A stretch of 64,000 bases of DNA from Micromonospora sp. NBC_01699 (GTDB lineage Bacteria; Actinomycetota; Actinomycetes; Mycobacteriales; Micromonosporaceae), in contig NZ_CP109199.1 in NCBI RefSeq assembly GCF_036250065.1, positions 3,286,001 to 3,350,000 on the forward strand. The letters run 5' to 3'. Under the pieces are notes generated by a model, which saw only the letters and a list, made by a program, of their open reading frames with translations, made no database searches and was not told the origin of the DNA. Below, piece after piece: positions 7,963 through 16,573 of this stretch (positions are counted from its first letter, which is position 1; every line of letters starts with the position of its first letter). A program made the position numbers and the translations under genes.

Positions 7963-8949
7963 TCAGGAGTGACCCTTGACCGGGTGCGGCCGGTAGGGGG
8001 CCTCCAGGGCGGCGCGTTCGTCGTCGCCGAGCCGGACCCCGACGGCGGCGACCGCGTCCTCGACGTGGCCGGGCTTGGTCGCCCCGACGATCGGCGCGGT
8101 GACCGCGGGTTGGTGCATCAGCCAGGCGAGGGCCACCCGCGCCGGCGACAGTTCGCGCAGGTTGGCGATCCGCTCGACCGCGTCGACCACGGCGAAGTCC
8201 GACTCGTCGTAGAGCGTGTCGGCGATGCCGTCGGAGTGGGCCCGGGTGGTCCGCCGTTCCCCGTCGCGGCCCCGGGTGCCGGCGAGCACCCCGCGGGCCA
8301 GCGGGCTCCACGGGATGACGCCCACCCCCTGGTCGAGGCAGAGCGGCAGCATCTCCCGCTCCTCCTCCCGGTAGACGAGGTTGTAGTGCGGCTGCATGGA
8401 GCTGAACGGGGTCCAGCCGTTGACCCGCGCGACGTGCTGGGCCTTGGCGAACTGCCAGGCGTACATGCTGGAGGCGCCGAGGTAGCGGGCCTTGCCGGCG
8501 CGGACCACGTCGTGCAACGCCGACATGGTCTCCTCGATCGGGGTGTCGTAGTCCCAGCGGTGGGTCTGGTAGAGGTCGACGTGGTCGGTGCCGAGGCGGC
8601 GCAGCGAGTCGTCGATCGAGGAGAGGACGTGCTTGCGGGACAGGCCCCGATCGTTGGGCCCGTCACCCATCGGCTGGTAGACCTTGGTGGCCAGGACGTA
8701 GTCGTCACGGCGGTCGAAGAGCGTACGCAGCAGGTTGCCGGTGACCTCCTCGCTGGCGCCGAGGGAGTACATGTCGGCGGTGTCGAAGAAGGTGACGCCG
8801 AGTTCGACCGCGCGACGGACCAGCGGAAGTGCGGCCTCCTCGTCGAGCACCCAGTCCCGCCAGGTCGGCGACCCGTAGCTCATCATCCCCAGGCAGACCC
8901 GCGACACCCGCAGGCCGGTGCCGCCGAGCCGTACGTATTCCATTGTCAT
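7963..8949 (-). CDS. Aldo/keto reductase
   Basis: A 328-residue NADPH-dependent oxidoreductase of the aldo/keto reductase superfamily (TIM barrel), reducing aldehydes or ketones in the cytoplasm. The catalytic tetrad is visible: Asp and Tyr in FDTADMYS, Lys in LATKVYQ, His in QTHRWD. Cofactor-contacting segments IPWSPLARGVL and IVGATKPGHVEDA are also present. Sequence resembles the YajO/YakC-like group. ATG 8949 (MTMEYVRLGGTG) is chosen because TACGCT lies 7 bases upstream; the in-frame extension to 9048 is not family-like. Physiological substrate unknown. Confidence 0.9.
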   Translation of the reverse strand: MTMEYVRLGGTGLRVSRVCLGMMSYGSPTWRDWVLDEEAALPLVRRAVELGVTFFDTADMYSLGASEEVTGNLLRTLFDRRDDYVLATKVYQPMGDGPNDRGLSRKHVLSSIDDSLRRLGTDHVDLYQTHRWDYDTPIEETMSALHDVVRAGKARYLGASSMYAWQFAKAQHVARVNGWTPFSSMQPHYNLVYREEEREMLPLCLDQGVGVIPWSPLARGVLAGTRGRDGERRTTRAHSDGIADTLYDESDFAVVDAVERIANLRELSPARVALAWLMHQPAVTAPIVGATKPGHVEDAVAAVGVRLGDDERAALEAPYRPHPVKGHS

Positions 8950-8956
8950 GGCGACG

Positions 8957-8962
8957 AGCGTA
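8957..8962 (-). promoter_or_regulatory. Candidate -10 of the aldo/keto reductase gene
   Basis: Minus strand reads TACGCT, 7 bases upstream of ATG 8949; no Shine-Dalgarno. Leaderless geometry. Confidence 0.45.
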
Positions 8963-9094
8963 TGCGCCCGGCTGTCCGGTATCCGACTCCCGTCCCATGC
9001 CCGGCGCTGGTCCCCGGTACCGGGGTGACGGCAGGGTGAACGGCGCATCGCCGGTGTGACCTCCTCGGGTGACGCCCCTCACCCGAACGACCGT

Positions 9095-9100
9095 TAAGCT
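9095..9100 (+). promoter_or_regulatory. Candidate -10 of the peptidase/acyl-CoA dehydrogenase operon
   Basis: TAAGCT, 6 bases before GTG 9107, with no ribosome site. Leaderless geometry; fixes the peptidase start. Confidence 0.45.
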
Positions 9101-9106
9101 AACCGG

Positions 9107-10222
9107 GTGCGCCTAGACGACCTCTACCCACCGCAGCGGCTGGCCGCCGCCCAACGGGCCACCGCCCGCGCCGGCCTGGACGCGCTGCTGCTCACCCCCG
9201 GCTCCGACCTGCGCTACCTCACCGGCTACCACGCGCACGCGCAGGAGCGGCTCACCTGCCTGGTGCTGCCCGCCCAGGGCGAGCCGACGCTGGTCGTACC
9301 GGCCCTGGAGCGGCCCGCGGCTGAAGCCTCCCCGGCCCCCGGCACCGGCGTACGCATAGTCGCGCACGGCGACGGCACCGACCCGTACCCGCTGGTGGTG
9401 GCCGCCCTCGGCGGACCGGTAGGCACCGTGGGGCTGGGAAACCGGATGTGGGCCGAACAGGTGCTGGCACTGCGGGCGGCACTGCCCGGCAGCACCCAGC
9501 GCCTCGCCGGCGAGGTGCTGCGCGAACTGCGGCTGCGTAAGTCACCGGCCGAGGTGGCCGCGCTGCGCGAGGCCGGCGCGGCGATCGACTCCGTACACGC
9601 CCGGATGGGGCGGTGGCTGCGGCCGGGGCGGACCGAGGCCGAGGTCGGCGTCGACATCGCCACCGCGATCCGGGAGGCCGGGCACGCCAGCGTGGACTTC
9701 GTCATCGTCGCCGCCGGCCCCAACGGCGCCAGCCCGCACCACGACACCTCGGATCGCCCGATCGCTCCCGGCGACCCGGTGGTGGTCGACATCGGCGGGA
9801 CCATGCCCAGCGGCTACTGCTCCGACGCGACCCGCACCTACGTCGTCGGGGCCGACGCACCGGCCGACTTCGTCGACTACTACAGGGTGCTGTACGCCGC
9901 CCAGCGCGCCGCCGTCGCGGCCGTCCGACCCGGCGTACCGGCCGAGGCGGTGGACGCCGCCGCCCGCGACCTGATCACCGACGCCGGGTACGGGCCGGAG
10001 TTCCTGCACCGTACCGGCCACGGCATCGGCCTGGACGGGCACGAGGACCCCTACCTCGTCACCGGCAACGGTCGGGCGCTCGAACCGGGCATGGCCTTCT
10101 CGATCGAGCCGGGCATCTACCGGGCCGGGCGGCACGGCGCCCGGATCGAGGACATCGTCGTCTGCACCGCGGACGGCGTCGAACGACTCAACCTCATCCC
10201 GACGGAGCTGGTGCAGCTATGA
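9107..10222 (+). CDS. M24 family Xaa-Pro peptidase
   Basis: A 371-residue dinuclear-metal peptidase of the aminopeptidase P/prolidase group, cleaving X-Pro bonds in peptides. The N-terminal creatinase-like domain (LLTPGSDLRYLTGYHAHAQE) precedes the pita-bread catalytic domain. Metal ligands are visible: two Asp in VVVDIGGTM…YCSDATRTY, His in RTGHGIGLDGHE, Glu in AFSIEPGIY and Glu in ARIEDIVV. The stop overlaps the next start as ATGA, so it is translationally coupled to the acyl-CoA dehydrogenase. Equivalent to mycobacterial pepE, which also lies close to helY and the exonuclease. Confidence 0.93.
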   Translation: MRLDDLYPPQRLAAAQRATARAGLDALLLTPGSDLRYLTGYHAHAQERLTCLVLPAQGEPTLVVPALERPAAEASPAPGTGVRIVAHGDGTDPYPLVVAALGGPVGTVGLGNRMWAEQVLALRAALPGSTQRLAGEVLRELRLRKSPAEVAALREAGAAIDSVHARMGRWLRPGRTEAEVGVDIATAIREAGHASVDFVIVAAGPNGASPHHDTSDRPIAPGDPVVVDIGGTMPSGYCSDATRTYVVGADAPADFVDYYRVLYAAQRAAVAAVRPGVPAEAVDAAARDLITDAGYGPEFLHRTGHGIGLDGHEDPYLVTGNGRALEPGMAFSIEPGIYRAGRHGARIEDIVVCTADGVERLNLIPTELVQL

Positions 10223-11358
10223 CGGTCGACCGCATCCTCCCCACCGAAGAGGCACACGAGCTGCTCGAACTCGTCACCGAGCTGGCCGACCGTGAACTCG
10301 CGCCCCGCGCCGCCGACTTCGAGGCGCGCGGCGAGTTCCCCCGGGAGGTGCTGCGCACCCTGGGCCGCAGCGGACTGCTCGGCCTGCCCTACCCGCAGGA
10401 GTACGGCGGCGCCGAGCAGCCGTACGAGGTCTATTTGCAGGCACTGGAGATCCTCGCCAGCCGGTGGCTCGCGGTCGCCGAGGCGGTCAGCGTGCACACC
10501 CTGTCCTGCTACCCGACCGTCGCGTACGGCACCGAACAGCAGCGCAAGCTGCTGCCGGACCTGCTCGGCGGCGACCTGCTCGGTGCGTACTGCCTCTCCG
10601 AGCCGCAGGGCGGTTCGGACGCCGCCGCGCTGACCACCCGCGCGGCCCGCGACGGCGACCACTACCGGGTGACCGGTACCAAGGCGTGGATCACCCATGC
10701 CGCCACCGCCGACTTCTACAACGTCTTCTGCCGGACCGGCGGGCCGGGCGCCGACGGCATCTCCTGCCTGCTCGCCCCCGCCCGTGGTCCGGGTATTGAG
10801 CCGCAGCGGGCGGAACGGACGATGGGCCTGCGGTCCTCGCCGGTCGCCCAGATCGTGTTCGACAACGCCCCGGTGCCGGTCGACCGGCTGATCGGCAGGG
10901 AGGGCGACGGCTTCCGGATCGCCATGGCCGCGCTCGACTCGGGCCGGCTCGGGATCGCCGCCTGCGCGGTCGGGCTGGCCCAGGGTGCCCTGGACTACGC
11001 CGTCGGATACGCCCGCGAGCGGCAGCAGTTCGGCCGCCCCATCATCGACTTCCAGGGACTCGGCTTCATGCTCGCCGACATGGCCACCCAGGTGGCCGCG
11101 GCGCGGGCGCTGACCCTGGCGGCGGCCCGGCTGCGCGACGCCGGGCGGCCGTACCGGATCGAGGCGGCCAAGGCAAAGCTCTTCGCCACCGACACGGCGA
11201 TGCGGGTGGCCACCGACGCGGTGCAGGTGCTCGGCGGTGCCGGCTACGTCGCCGACCACCCGGTCGAACGCTACTTCCGCGAGGCGAAGGTGTTGCAGAT
11301 CGTCGAGGGGACCAACCAGATCCAACGGATGGTGATCGCCCGCTCGTTCTCCCGTTGA
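10219..11358 (+). CDS. Acyl-CoA dehydrogenase
   Basis: A 379-residue FAD enzyme that oxidises acyl-CoA thioesters to 2-enoyl-CoA. Family signatures are visible: YCLSEPQGGSDAAAL (FAD/substrate binding), ITHAATADFYNVF, the helical C-terminal domain with QFGRPIIDFQGLGFMLADM, and VLGGAGYVADHPVERYFREAKV followed by IVEGTNQIQRMVIAR, whose Glu is the usual catalytic base. ATG 10219 overlaps the peptidase stop by four bases. Chain-length preference cannot be read from sequence; no electron-transfer flavoprotein genes lie beside it. Confidence 0.94.
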   Translation: MTVDRILPTEEAHELLELVTELADRELAPRAADFEARGEFPREVLRTLGRSGLLGLPYPQEYGGAEQPYEVYLQALEILASRWLAVAEAVSVHTLSCYPTVAYGTEQQRKLLPDLLGGDLLGAYCLSEPQGGSDAAALTTRAARDGDHYRVTGTKAWITHAATADFYNVFCRTGGPGADGISCLLAPARGPGIEPQRAERTMGLRSSPVAQIVFDNAPVPVDRLIGREGDGFRIAMAALDSGRLGIAACAVGLAQGALDYAVGYARERQQFGRPIIDFQGLGFMLADMATQVAAARALTLAAARLRDAGRPYRIEAAKAKLFATDTAMRVATDAVQVLGGAGYVADHPVERYFREAKVLQIVEGTNQIQRMVIARSFSR

Positions 11359-11428
11359 ACACCCGGACGGGTCCCGCCCCGACCGGCGCGCGGCGCGTCA
11401 GCTCCGGCCGCCGGGGGGTGGGGCTCGG

Positions 11429-12034
11429 TCAGGTCCAGCACACCCAGTGCCGCGCCTGCACCCACCAGATCGTCAGCTGGGCGACCGACAGGACGACGCC
11501 GGTGCACCAGGCGACCCAGTACCAGGGGGTGTCCAGGATGTGCACGGTGGCGACCAGGCTGACCACCGGGACGCTGGGAAAGAGCAGGATGTACGAGAGC
11601 TGGCCGGCGATGGCACTGCCCCGCCGCCGGTAGACGGTGGTACGCAACTGGTGTTCCCACGCCAGCACCCGGTCGTCGTTCGTGTATTCCGCCAGCAACG
11701 GTCGCAGGGTCTGGTCGATGTAGTCGCCGATGTTCTTCGCGTGCAGGACGTACCACTGGTAGACCAGGCCGATCGCCGCCGAGGCGAGCGGTAGGGCGAG
11801 CAGCAGGTGCTGGTCCACCCGGTTCGCCAGTACCAGGCCGATCACGGCCACCACCACCGTCAGATTCAGATTGATCATCGTACGGTGCGCGCTGGCGAGG
11901 TTGTCTATCTCGTTGCGCAGTGCGGTGAACTCCGTCAGGACGACCCCGATCGCCGACGGGTCGGTGCTCGCCGGGGCGACGTTCCGTGGCGATCCCGAGG
12001 TCGCCGTACCAGCCAGGGCATCGATCTGCTTCAT
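11429..12034 (-). CDS. Conserved membrane protein of unknown function
   Basis: A 201-residue protein with four predicted transmembrane helices in two pairs: INLNLTVVVAVIGLVLA and LLLALPLASAAIGLVYQW, then ILLFPSVPVVSLVATV and YWVAWCTGVVLSVAQLTIWW. Between the pairs is a cytoplasmic loop of about 60 residues containing YIDQTLRPLLAEYTNDDRVLAWE; before the first helix is a short amphipathic segment (FTALRNEIDNLASAHR). I do not recognise the family. ATG 12034 is the best start seen (a CACGAT hexamer lies 7 bases upstream); a longer start at 12178 would overlap the divergent dehydrogenase gene. Confidence 0.7.
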   Translation of the reverse strand: MKQIDALAGTATSGSPRNVAPASTDPSAIGVVLTEFTALRNEIDNLASAHRTMINLNLTVVVAVIGLVLANRVDQHLLLALPLASAAIGLVYQWYVLHAKNIGDYIDQTLRPLLAEYTNDDRVLAWEHQLRTTVYRRRGSAIAGQLSYILLFPSVPVVSLVATVHILDTPWYWVAWCTGVVLSVAQLTIWWVQARHWVCWT

Positions 12035-12164
12035 GGGGCTGATCGTGCCAGCGTCGTACAACGGATCCTCCGCGCCATCGTCGACCGGGTTGAAGACCGG
12101 CGCGACTTCTTGCTGGCTGCGGCCTTTGTGGACACCGGGTGCAGGCCGGTTCATGCTGGATCGC

Positions 12165-13097
12165 ATGGACGACAGCAAGTGGACCGCCAGTCGTATCCCG
12201 GATCAGACCGGGCGAACCTTCGTCGTCACCGGGGCCAACAGCGGCCTCGGCCTGGCGACCAGCCGACAGCTCGCCCGACGCGGCGCCCACGTCATCATGG
12301 CGGTGCGCGATGAGACCAAGGGTCGGCAGGCGATCGCCGAGCTGACCGCCGCGCAGCCGGACGCCCGCCTCGAACTGCGCCGCGTCGACCTCGCCGATCT
12401 CGACTCGGTGCGGGCGTTCGCCGACCGGATCCACGCCGACGGCGTATCGGTCGACGTCCTGGTCAACAACGCCGGCGTGATGATGCCGCCGCGTACGCTC
12501 AGCCCGCAGGGCCACGAGATCCAGCTCGCCGCCAACCATCTCGGCCACTTCGCGCTCACCGGTCTGCTGCTGGGCAGCCTGCGCCACCATGACGATCCCC
12601 GGGTGGTCAACATCAGCTCGATCCTGCACCGTCGGGGTCGCATCCGCTTCGACGACCTGACCGGCGCCCGGAAGTACTCGCCGCTGGCGTTCTACGCCCA
12701 GTCCAAGTTCGCCACCACCCTGTTCGGGCTGGAACTCGACCGGCGTCTGCGGGCGTCGGGCAGCCCCGTACGCAGCGTGCTGGCCCACCCCGGCTACACG
12801 GCCACCAACCTCCAGTCCAGCGCACCGACCGGCCTGACGAAACTGCTGGGCGGTTTCACCAACCGGCTCCTCGGCCAGGACGTAGAGGTGGGGGCGCTAC
12901 CGCAGCTCTACGCGGCCACCGATCCCGGCGCCGAGGGAGGCGAGTTCATCGGCCCGGACGGGGTCGGCGAGAGCAGGGGGCACCCGACGAGGGTGCGGCC
13001 GGTGGCGTCTGCCGAGGACCCGGCGACCGCCGTGCGGTTCTGGAAGCTCTCCGAGGAGCTGACCGGCGTCTGCTACGACCTGCCGGCCGCCGTCTGA
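12165..13097 (+). CDS. Short-chain dehydrogenase/reductase
   Basis: A 310-residue NAD(P)-dependent Rossmann oxidoreductase of the protochlorophyllide-reductase/retinol-dehydrogenase-like SDR subgroup. Visible motifs: cofactor loop VVTGANSGLGLATS, arginine-rich NADP pocket MAVRDETKG, NNAGVMM, the catalytic Ser in NISSILH and the YxxxK pair in FYAQSKFA. ATG 12165 (MDDSKWTAS) fits the family; ATG 12153 adds four residues and cannot be excluded. Divergent from the membrane protein. Substrate unknown. Confidence 0.9.
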   Translation: MDDSKWTASRIPDQTGRTFVVTGANSGLGLATSRQLARRGAHVIMAVRDETKGRQAIAELTAAQPDARLELRRVDLADLDSVRAFADRIHADGVSVDVLVNNAGVMMPPRTLSPQGHEIQLAANHLGHFALTGLLLGSLRHHDDPRVVNISSILHRRGRIRFDDLTGARKYSPLAFYAQSKFATTLFGLELDRRLRASGSPVRSVLAHPGYTATNLQSSAPTGLTKLLGGFTNRLLGQDVEVGALPQLYAATDPGAEGGEFIGPDGVGESRGHPTRVRPVASAEDPATAVRFWKLSEELTGVCYDLPAAV

Positions 13098-13479
13098 TCC
13101 CGCGCGTCGCACCGTCCGGGGTCGTTCCCGTTCTCCCTGCCGGCGTTCCGGGGCGGAACCTTCCGTACCGGGGCGGGTCGGCTCCCGTCGAGGTGAGCTG
13201 CGACACTACCCGCACCGGCGTGCAAGTCGTACCGCGCAACCGGATGTGGCCCGGCCAGGGTGTTCCCGGTGCGCGGCCCGACCCTGTCCGGGCGCCCTCG
13301 GAAGATCCTGGCAAGCTTCCTGGTTATCAGCGACGGCGGGGAGTGGTACGACTGGCATCGCCCCCTACGTCGATGACCGTCGCCACCGATGTCGACGGCG
13401 AGTTCGGTAGCGCTACCCAGCGACATTCGGACACTCGCGCGGGTCGAACGGCTTCGCGCGGTTGGAGGACTCAAGGACC
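13098..13479. other. Intergenic stretch before zwf
   Basis: About 380 bases with no credible gene on either strand: short frames lack consistent third-position bias or recognisable content. It ends with the zwf ribosome site (GGAGG 13464-13468 and AAGGA 13473-13477) and presumably contains the zwf promoter, which I cannot place. Confidence 0.6.
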
Positions 13480-14982
13480 ATGGACAACATCCCTCAGCTC
13501 GCGCAGGAGCGAAACGCCCCACCGGCGACCCTGGTGATCTTCGGCGCATCGGGTGACCTCACCCGGCGCAAGCTGATCCCCGCGGTGGCCAGCCTGGCTC
13601 GGCACAACCGCCTGCCCCGCGAGTTCGCCCTGGTCGGGGTCGCGCGTACCGCGATGAGTGACGAGCAGTTCGCCGACTCCGCCCTCACCGGACAGGGGCT
13701 GGGGAGCACCCCGCAGTTCGAGGGCGGGATCAGGTACGTGTCCGGCGGTTACGACGACCCGGACACGTACAAGCGCCTCGCCGAGACGCTCGACCAACTC
13801 GACGCCGAGCGCGGGACGGCCGGCAACCGCCTGTTCTACCTGTCGACGCCCGCCGAGGCGTTCGAGCCGGTCATCAACGGTCTGGCCGGCGCCGGGCTGA
13901 ACCACGCCGGGGAGGGCTCGTTCTCCCGACTGGTGATCGAGAAGCCGTACGGCCGGGACCTGGCCACCGCCCGCGAACTGGACGCCATCGTGCACTCCAG
14001 CTTCGACGAGCCGCAGGTCTTCCGGATCGACCACTACCTGGGCAAGGACACCGTCCAGAACGTGATCGCGCTGCGCTTCGCCAACTCGATCTTCCAGCCG
14101 ATCTGGGACCGGAGCTGGGTCGACCACGTGCAGATCACGGTCGCCGAGACGCTCGGCGTCGGCACCCGGGGTGGTTTCTACGAGAGCGCCGGGGCGATGC
14201 GCGACATCGTGCAGAACCACGTCCTCCAGGTGCTCGCCCTGTCGCTGATGGAGCCGCCGGCCTCGTTCGACGCCGAGGGGCTGCGCAACGAGAAGGTGAA
14301 GCTGCTCCAGGCGATCCGGCTGCCCACCGACCGGGACATCGCCGACCTGGCCGTACGCGGCCAGTACACCCGGGGCGGCACCCGCGACGACCTGATGGCC
14401 GGCTACCGCGACGAGCCCGGCGTCGACCCGCTGTCGCGGACGGAGACGTACGCGGCGATGCGGCTCAACGTCGACAACTGGCGCTGGGCCGGGGTGCCGT
14501 TCTACGTGCGTACCGGCAAGCGGCTGCCGGCCCGGGTGACCGAGGTCGCGTTGCAGTTCCAGCGCCCACCGCACCTGCCGATCCCGACCGACCAGCTCAC
14601 CGAACTGGAGGCGGACGCGCTGATCCTGCGGATCCAGCCGAACGAGGGCATCTCGCTGCGCTTCGGCGCCAAGGTGCCCGGCCACTCGTTCCGGGTGCGT
14701 ACGGCGAGCATGGACTTCTCGTACGACAAGACGTTCCGCGAGGAGTCGCCGGAGGCGTACGAGCGGCTGCTGCTGGACGCGCTGCTGGGCGACCCGACGC
14801 TGTTCATCCGTACCGACGAGGTGGAGCAGTGCTGGCGGATCATCGACCCGATCATCGAGCACTGGGCCAAGGACTCGTCCCCGATCCCCACGTACGAGGC
14901 CGCCTCGTGGGGCCCGACGGACGCCGAGCGTCTGATCGGTCGCAGTGGCCGCAGGTGGCGCAACGACGTCGGCGACTTCTGA
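13480..14982 (+). CDS. zwf: Glucose-6-phosphate 1-dehydrogenase
   Basis: A 500-residue enzyme that oxidises glucose-6-phosphate to 6-phosphogluconolactone with NADP+, the entry to the oxidative pentose phosphate pathway. Visible signatures: cofactor loop IFGASGDLTRRKLIPA near the N-terminus, VIEKPYGRDL, and the active-site motif RIDHYLGKDTVQN with its catalytic His. Length is standard. ATG 13480 follows AAGGA by three bases; the in-frame TTG at 13462 is upstream of that site. Stands alone rather than in a tal-zwf-opcA cluster, so it may be a second zwf copy supplying NADPH. Ends at a convergent terminator. Confidence 0.96.
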   Translation: MDNIPQLAQERNAPPATLVIFGASGDLTRRKLIPAVASLARHNRLPREFALVGVARTAMSDEQFADSALTGQGLGSTPQFEGGIRYVSGGYDDPDTYKRLAETLDQLDAERGTAGNRLFYLSTPAEAFEPVINGLAGAGLNHAGEGSFSRLVIEKPYGRDLATARELDAIVHSSFDEPQVFRIDHYLGKDTVQNVIALRFANSIFQPIWDRSWVDHVQITVAETLGVGTRGGFYESAGAMRDIVQNHVLQVLALSLMEPPASFDAEGLRNEKVKLLQAIRLPTDRDIADLAVRGQYTRGGTRDDLMAGYRDEPGVDPLSRTETYAAMRLNVDNWRWAGVPFYVRTGKRLPARVTEVALQFQRPPHLPIPTDQLTELEADALILRIQPNEGISLRFGAKVPGHSFRVRTASMDFSYDKTFREESPEAYERLLLDALLGDPTLFIRTDEVEQCWRIIDPIIEHWAKDSSPIPTYEAASWGPTDAERLIGRSGRRWRNDVGDF

Positions 14983-15017
14983 GGTCGGTTCGACCGGCTG
15001 GCCGGTAGCGGGGTGCC

Positions 15018-15062
15018 GGGGCGGGGAGTGGGCGGTTACACCGTCCGCCCCCGCCCCGCCCC
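15018..15062. terminator. Bidirectional terminator hairpin between zwf and haem oxygenase
   Basis: GGGGCGGGG (15018-15026) pairs with CCCCGCCCC (15054-15062), and inside it GGGCGG (15030-15035) pairs with CCGCCC (15045-15050) around a nine-base loop. A strong hairpin in the gap between two convergent genes. Confidence 0.7.
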
Positions 15063-15083
15063 GCATGGTCGCCGACAGCGGCC

Positions 15084-15755
15084 CTACTGCATCGCCGGGT
15101 GGGCCGCGCCCAGGTGGTGGAACAGCTCCCGGTTGAGTTCGAATGCGATGACCGCCTCGTCCGCCGTCCGCTCGAACTCGGCCGGGTCCAGCGCGAGCGC
15201 GTCCAACCGGTCCCGGTACTCCCGCTTGAACCGGCCCCGGCTGGGGATCTGCTCGAACTGGTAGAACCGGGTGCCGTCGTCGGTGGTGAAGCCGTACGTG
15301 CGGCGTACGGCGGCGGCGACGAACGCCCCGCCGGAGAGGTCGCCGAGGTAGCGGGTGTAGTGGTGGGCGACGAACCCGGCCGGCCAGGTGAAGCAGACCT
15401 CGCGCAACCGGTCGCGGTACGCCTCGGTCGCGGCGTTCGGCGCTATCCGGTCCCGCCACCCCGGACCGAGCAGGAACGCCAGGTCCTCGGCCAGCCGGGG
15501 TAACCGGGTCAGCTCGTCGGCGACGAACGGGCCGGCCACCGCGTCGCCGCGCATCGCCTCGGCGGCCTCTTCGAGGGTCTCGTAGACGAAGTAGTGCTGG
15601 GCCACCAGGGCGGCGTAACCCGCGCGGGGGATCTGCCCGGCGATCAGCGCGGTGATGTACGGCGTCGACTCGGCGGCGCGGTGGGCCGCGTCGGTCGCCG
15701 CGCGCAGCCGGGCGGCGAGACCGTCCGCCTCGGTCAGGGTGGGTGTGTCGCTCAT
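15084..15755 (-). CDS. hmuO: Haem oxygenase (biliverdin-producing)
   Basis: A 223-residue cytoplasmic enzyme of the HO-1/HmuO family that opens haem to biliverdin, CO and free iron. Visible features are the proximal histidine in the N-terminal helix (AAHRAAE, about residue 25) and the distal-helix glycine motif RYLGDLSGGA, which contacts haem and lets oxygen bind. Size matches corynebacterial HmuO. ATG 15755 overlaps the hmuV stop by four bases, so it is the last gene of the iron-regulated haem operon: imported haem is degraded where it arrives. Confidence 0.93.
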   Translation of the reverse strand: MSDTPTLTEADGLAARLRAATDAAHRAAESTPYITALIAGQIPRAGYAALVAQHYFVYETLEEAAEAMRGDAVAGPFVADELTRLPRLAEDLAFLLGPGWRDRIAPNAATEAYRDRLREVCFTWPAGFVAHHYTRYLGDLSGGAFVAAAVRRTYGFTTDDGTRFYQFEQIPSRGRFKREYRDRLDALALDPAEFERTADEAVIAFELNRELFHHLGAAHPAMQ

Positions 15756-16573
15756 CTGTCGTCCTCATTCGATCGGATCGGCAGCACCAGTGCGGTGCCG
15801 GTGCGGGGGTGGGGAAGGATCTCGATGTCGTGCCGGTACGCCGCGCTGAGCCGGTCCGCGGTCAGTACCCGGTCCGGGGGGCCGTCGGCGACCAGTCGGC
15901 CGTCGGCGAGCAGGGCGATCCGATCGGCGTACGCGGCGGCCAGCCCGAGGTCGTGCAGCACGGCGACCACCGTGTGCCCGGCTCGGGCCCGTGCCCTGGC
16001 CACCCGCAGGACCAGTTCCTGGTGGTGCAGGTCGAGCGCGGCGGTGGGTTCGTCGAGCAGCAGGATCGGGGTACGTTGCGCCAGCACCCGAGCCAGTGCC
16101 ACCCGCGCCTGTTCGCCGCCGGACAGGGCCGGGAACGGGCGGCCGGCGAGGTCGCCGATCTCGGTGAGCCGCATCGCCTCGGCGATCGCCTCGTCGTCCT
16201 GCGCCTGCTCCGGTCGACCGGCCCACGGTGCGCGGCCCATCGCCACCACCTCGCCGGCGGTGAACGGGAAGGCCAGCGTCGTACGCTGCGGCAGCATCGC
16301 GCGCCGCCGGGCGAGTTGGCCGGGTGTCCACCGGTGCAGCGGCGAGCCCTGGAGCCGGATCTGCCCGTCGGCCACCCGGAGGTCACCGCAGAGCGCGGCG
16401 AGCAGGGTGGACTTGCCGGCGCCGTTCGGGCCGACCAGGGTGAGCAGTTGACCGGCTCGGACGTCCACGCTGACGTCCTCCAGGACGAGCCGGTCGCCGA
16501 GCCGGACCCGCAGGTCGCGTACCTCGATCGGGACCGGGCCGGTGCCGGGCGGGAGGTGTTCCGGCGGGGTCAC
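15752..16573 (-). CDS. hmuV: Haem ABC transporter ATP-binding protein HmuV
   Basis: A 273-residue ABC ATPase that powers haem import through HmuU. Walker A GPNGAGKST, Q-loop near AMLPQRT, signature LSGGEQAR, Walker B ILLLDEPTAALD and switch His in VLHDLGLAA are all present. The segment MGRAPWAGRP is typical of haem/siderophore importers. GTG 16573 overlaps the hmuU stop (GTGA), and its own stop overlaps hmuO. Confidence 0.95.
   Translation of the reverse strand: MTPPEHLPPGTGPVPIEVRDLRVRLGDRLVLEDVSVDVRAGQLLTLVGPNGAGKSTLLAALCGDLRVADGQIRLQGSPLHRWTPGQLARRRAMLPQRTTLAFPFTAGEVVAMGRAPWAGRPEQAQDDEAIAEAMRLTEIGDLAGRPFPALSGGEQARVALARVLAQRTPILLLDEPTAALDLHHQELVLRVARARARAGHTVVAVLHDLGLAAAYADRIALLADGRLVADGPPDRVLTADRLSAAYRHDIEILPHPRTGTALVLPIRSNEDDR

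Noticed and set aside
13471-15768. A 765-codon minus-strand frame across zwf and the haem oxygenase
   Set aside because: Spans two real genes on opposite strands in a non-coding frame and crosses their terminator.
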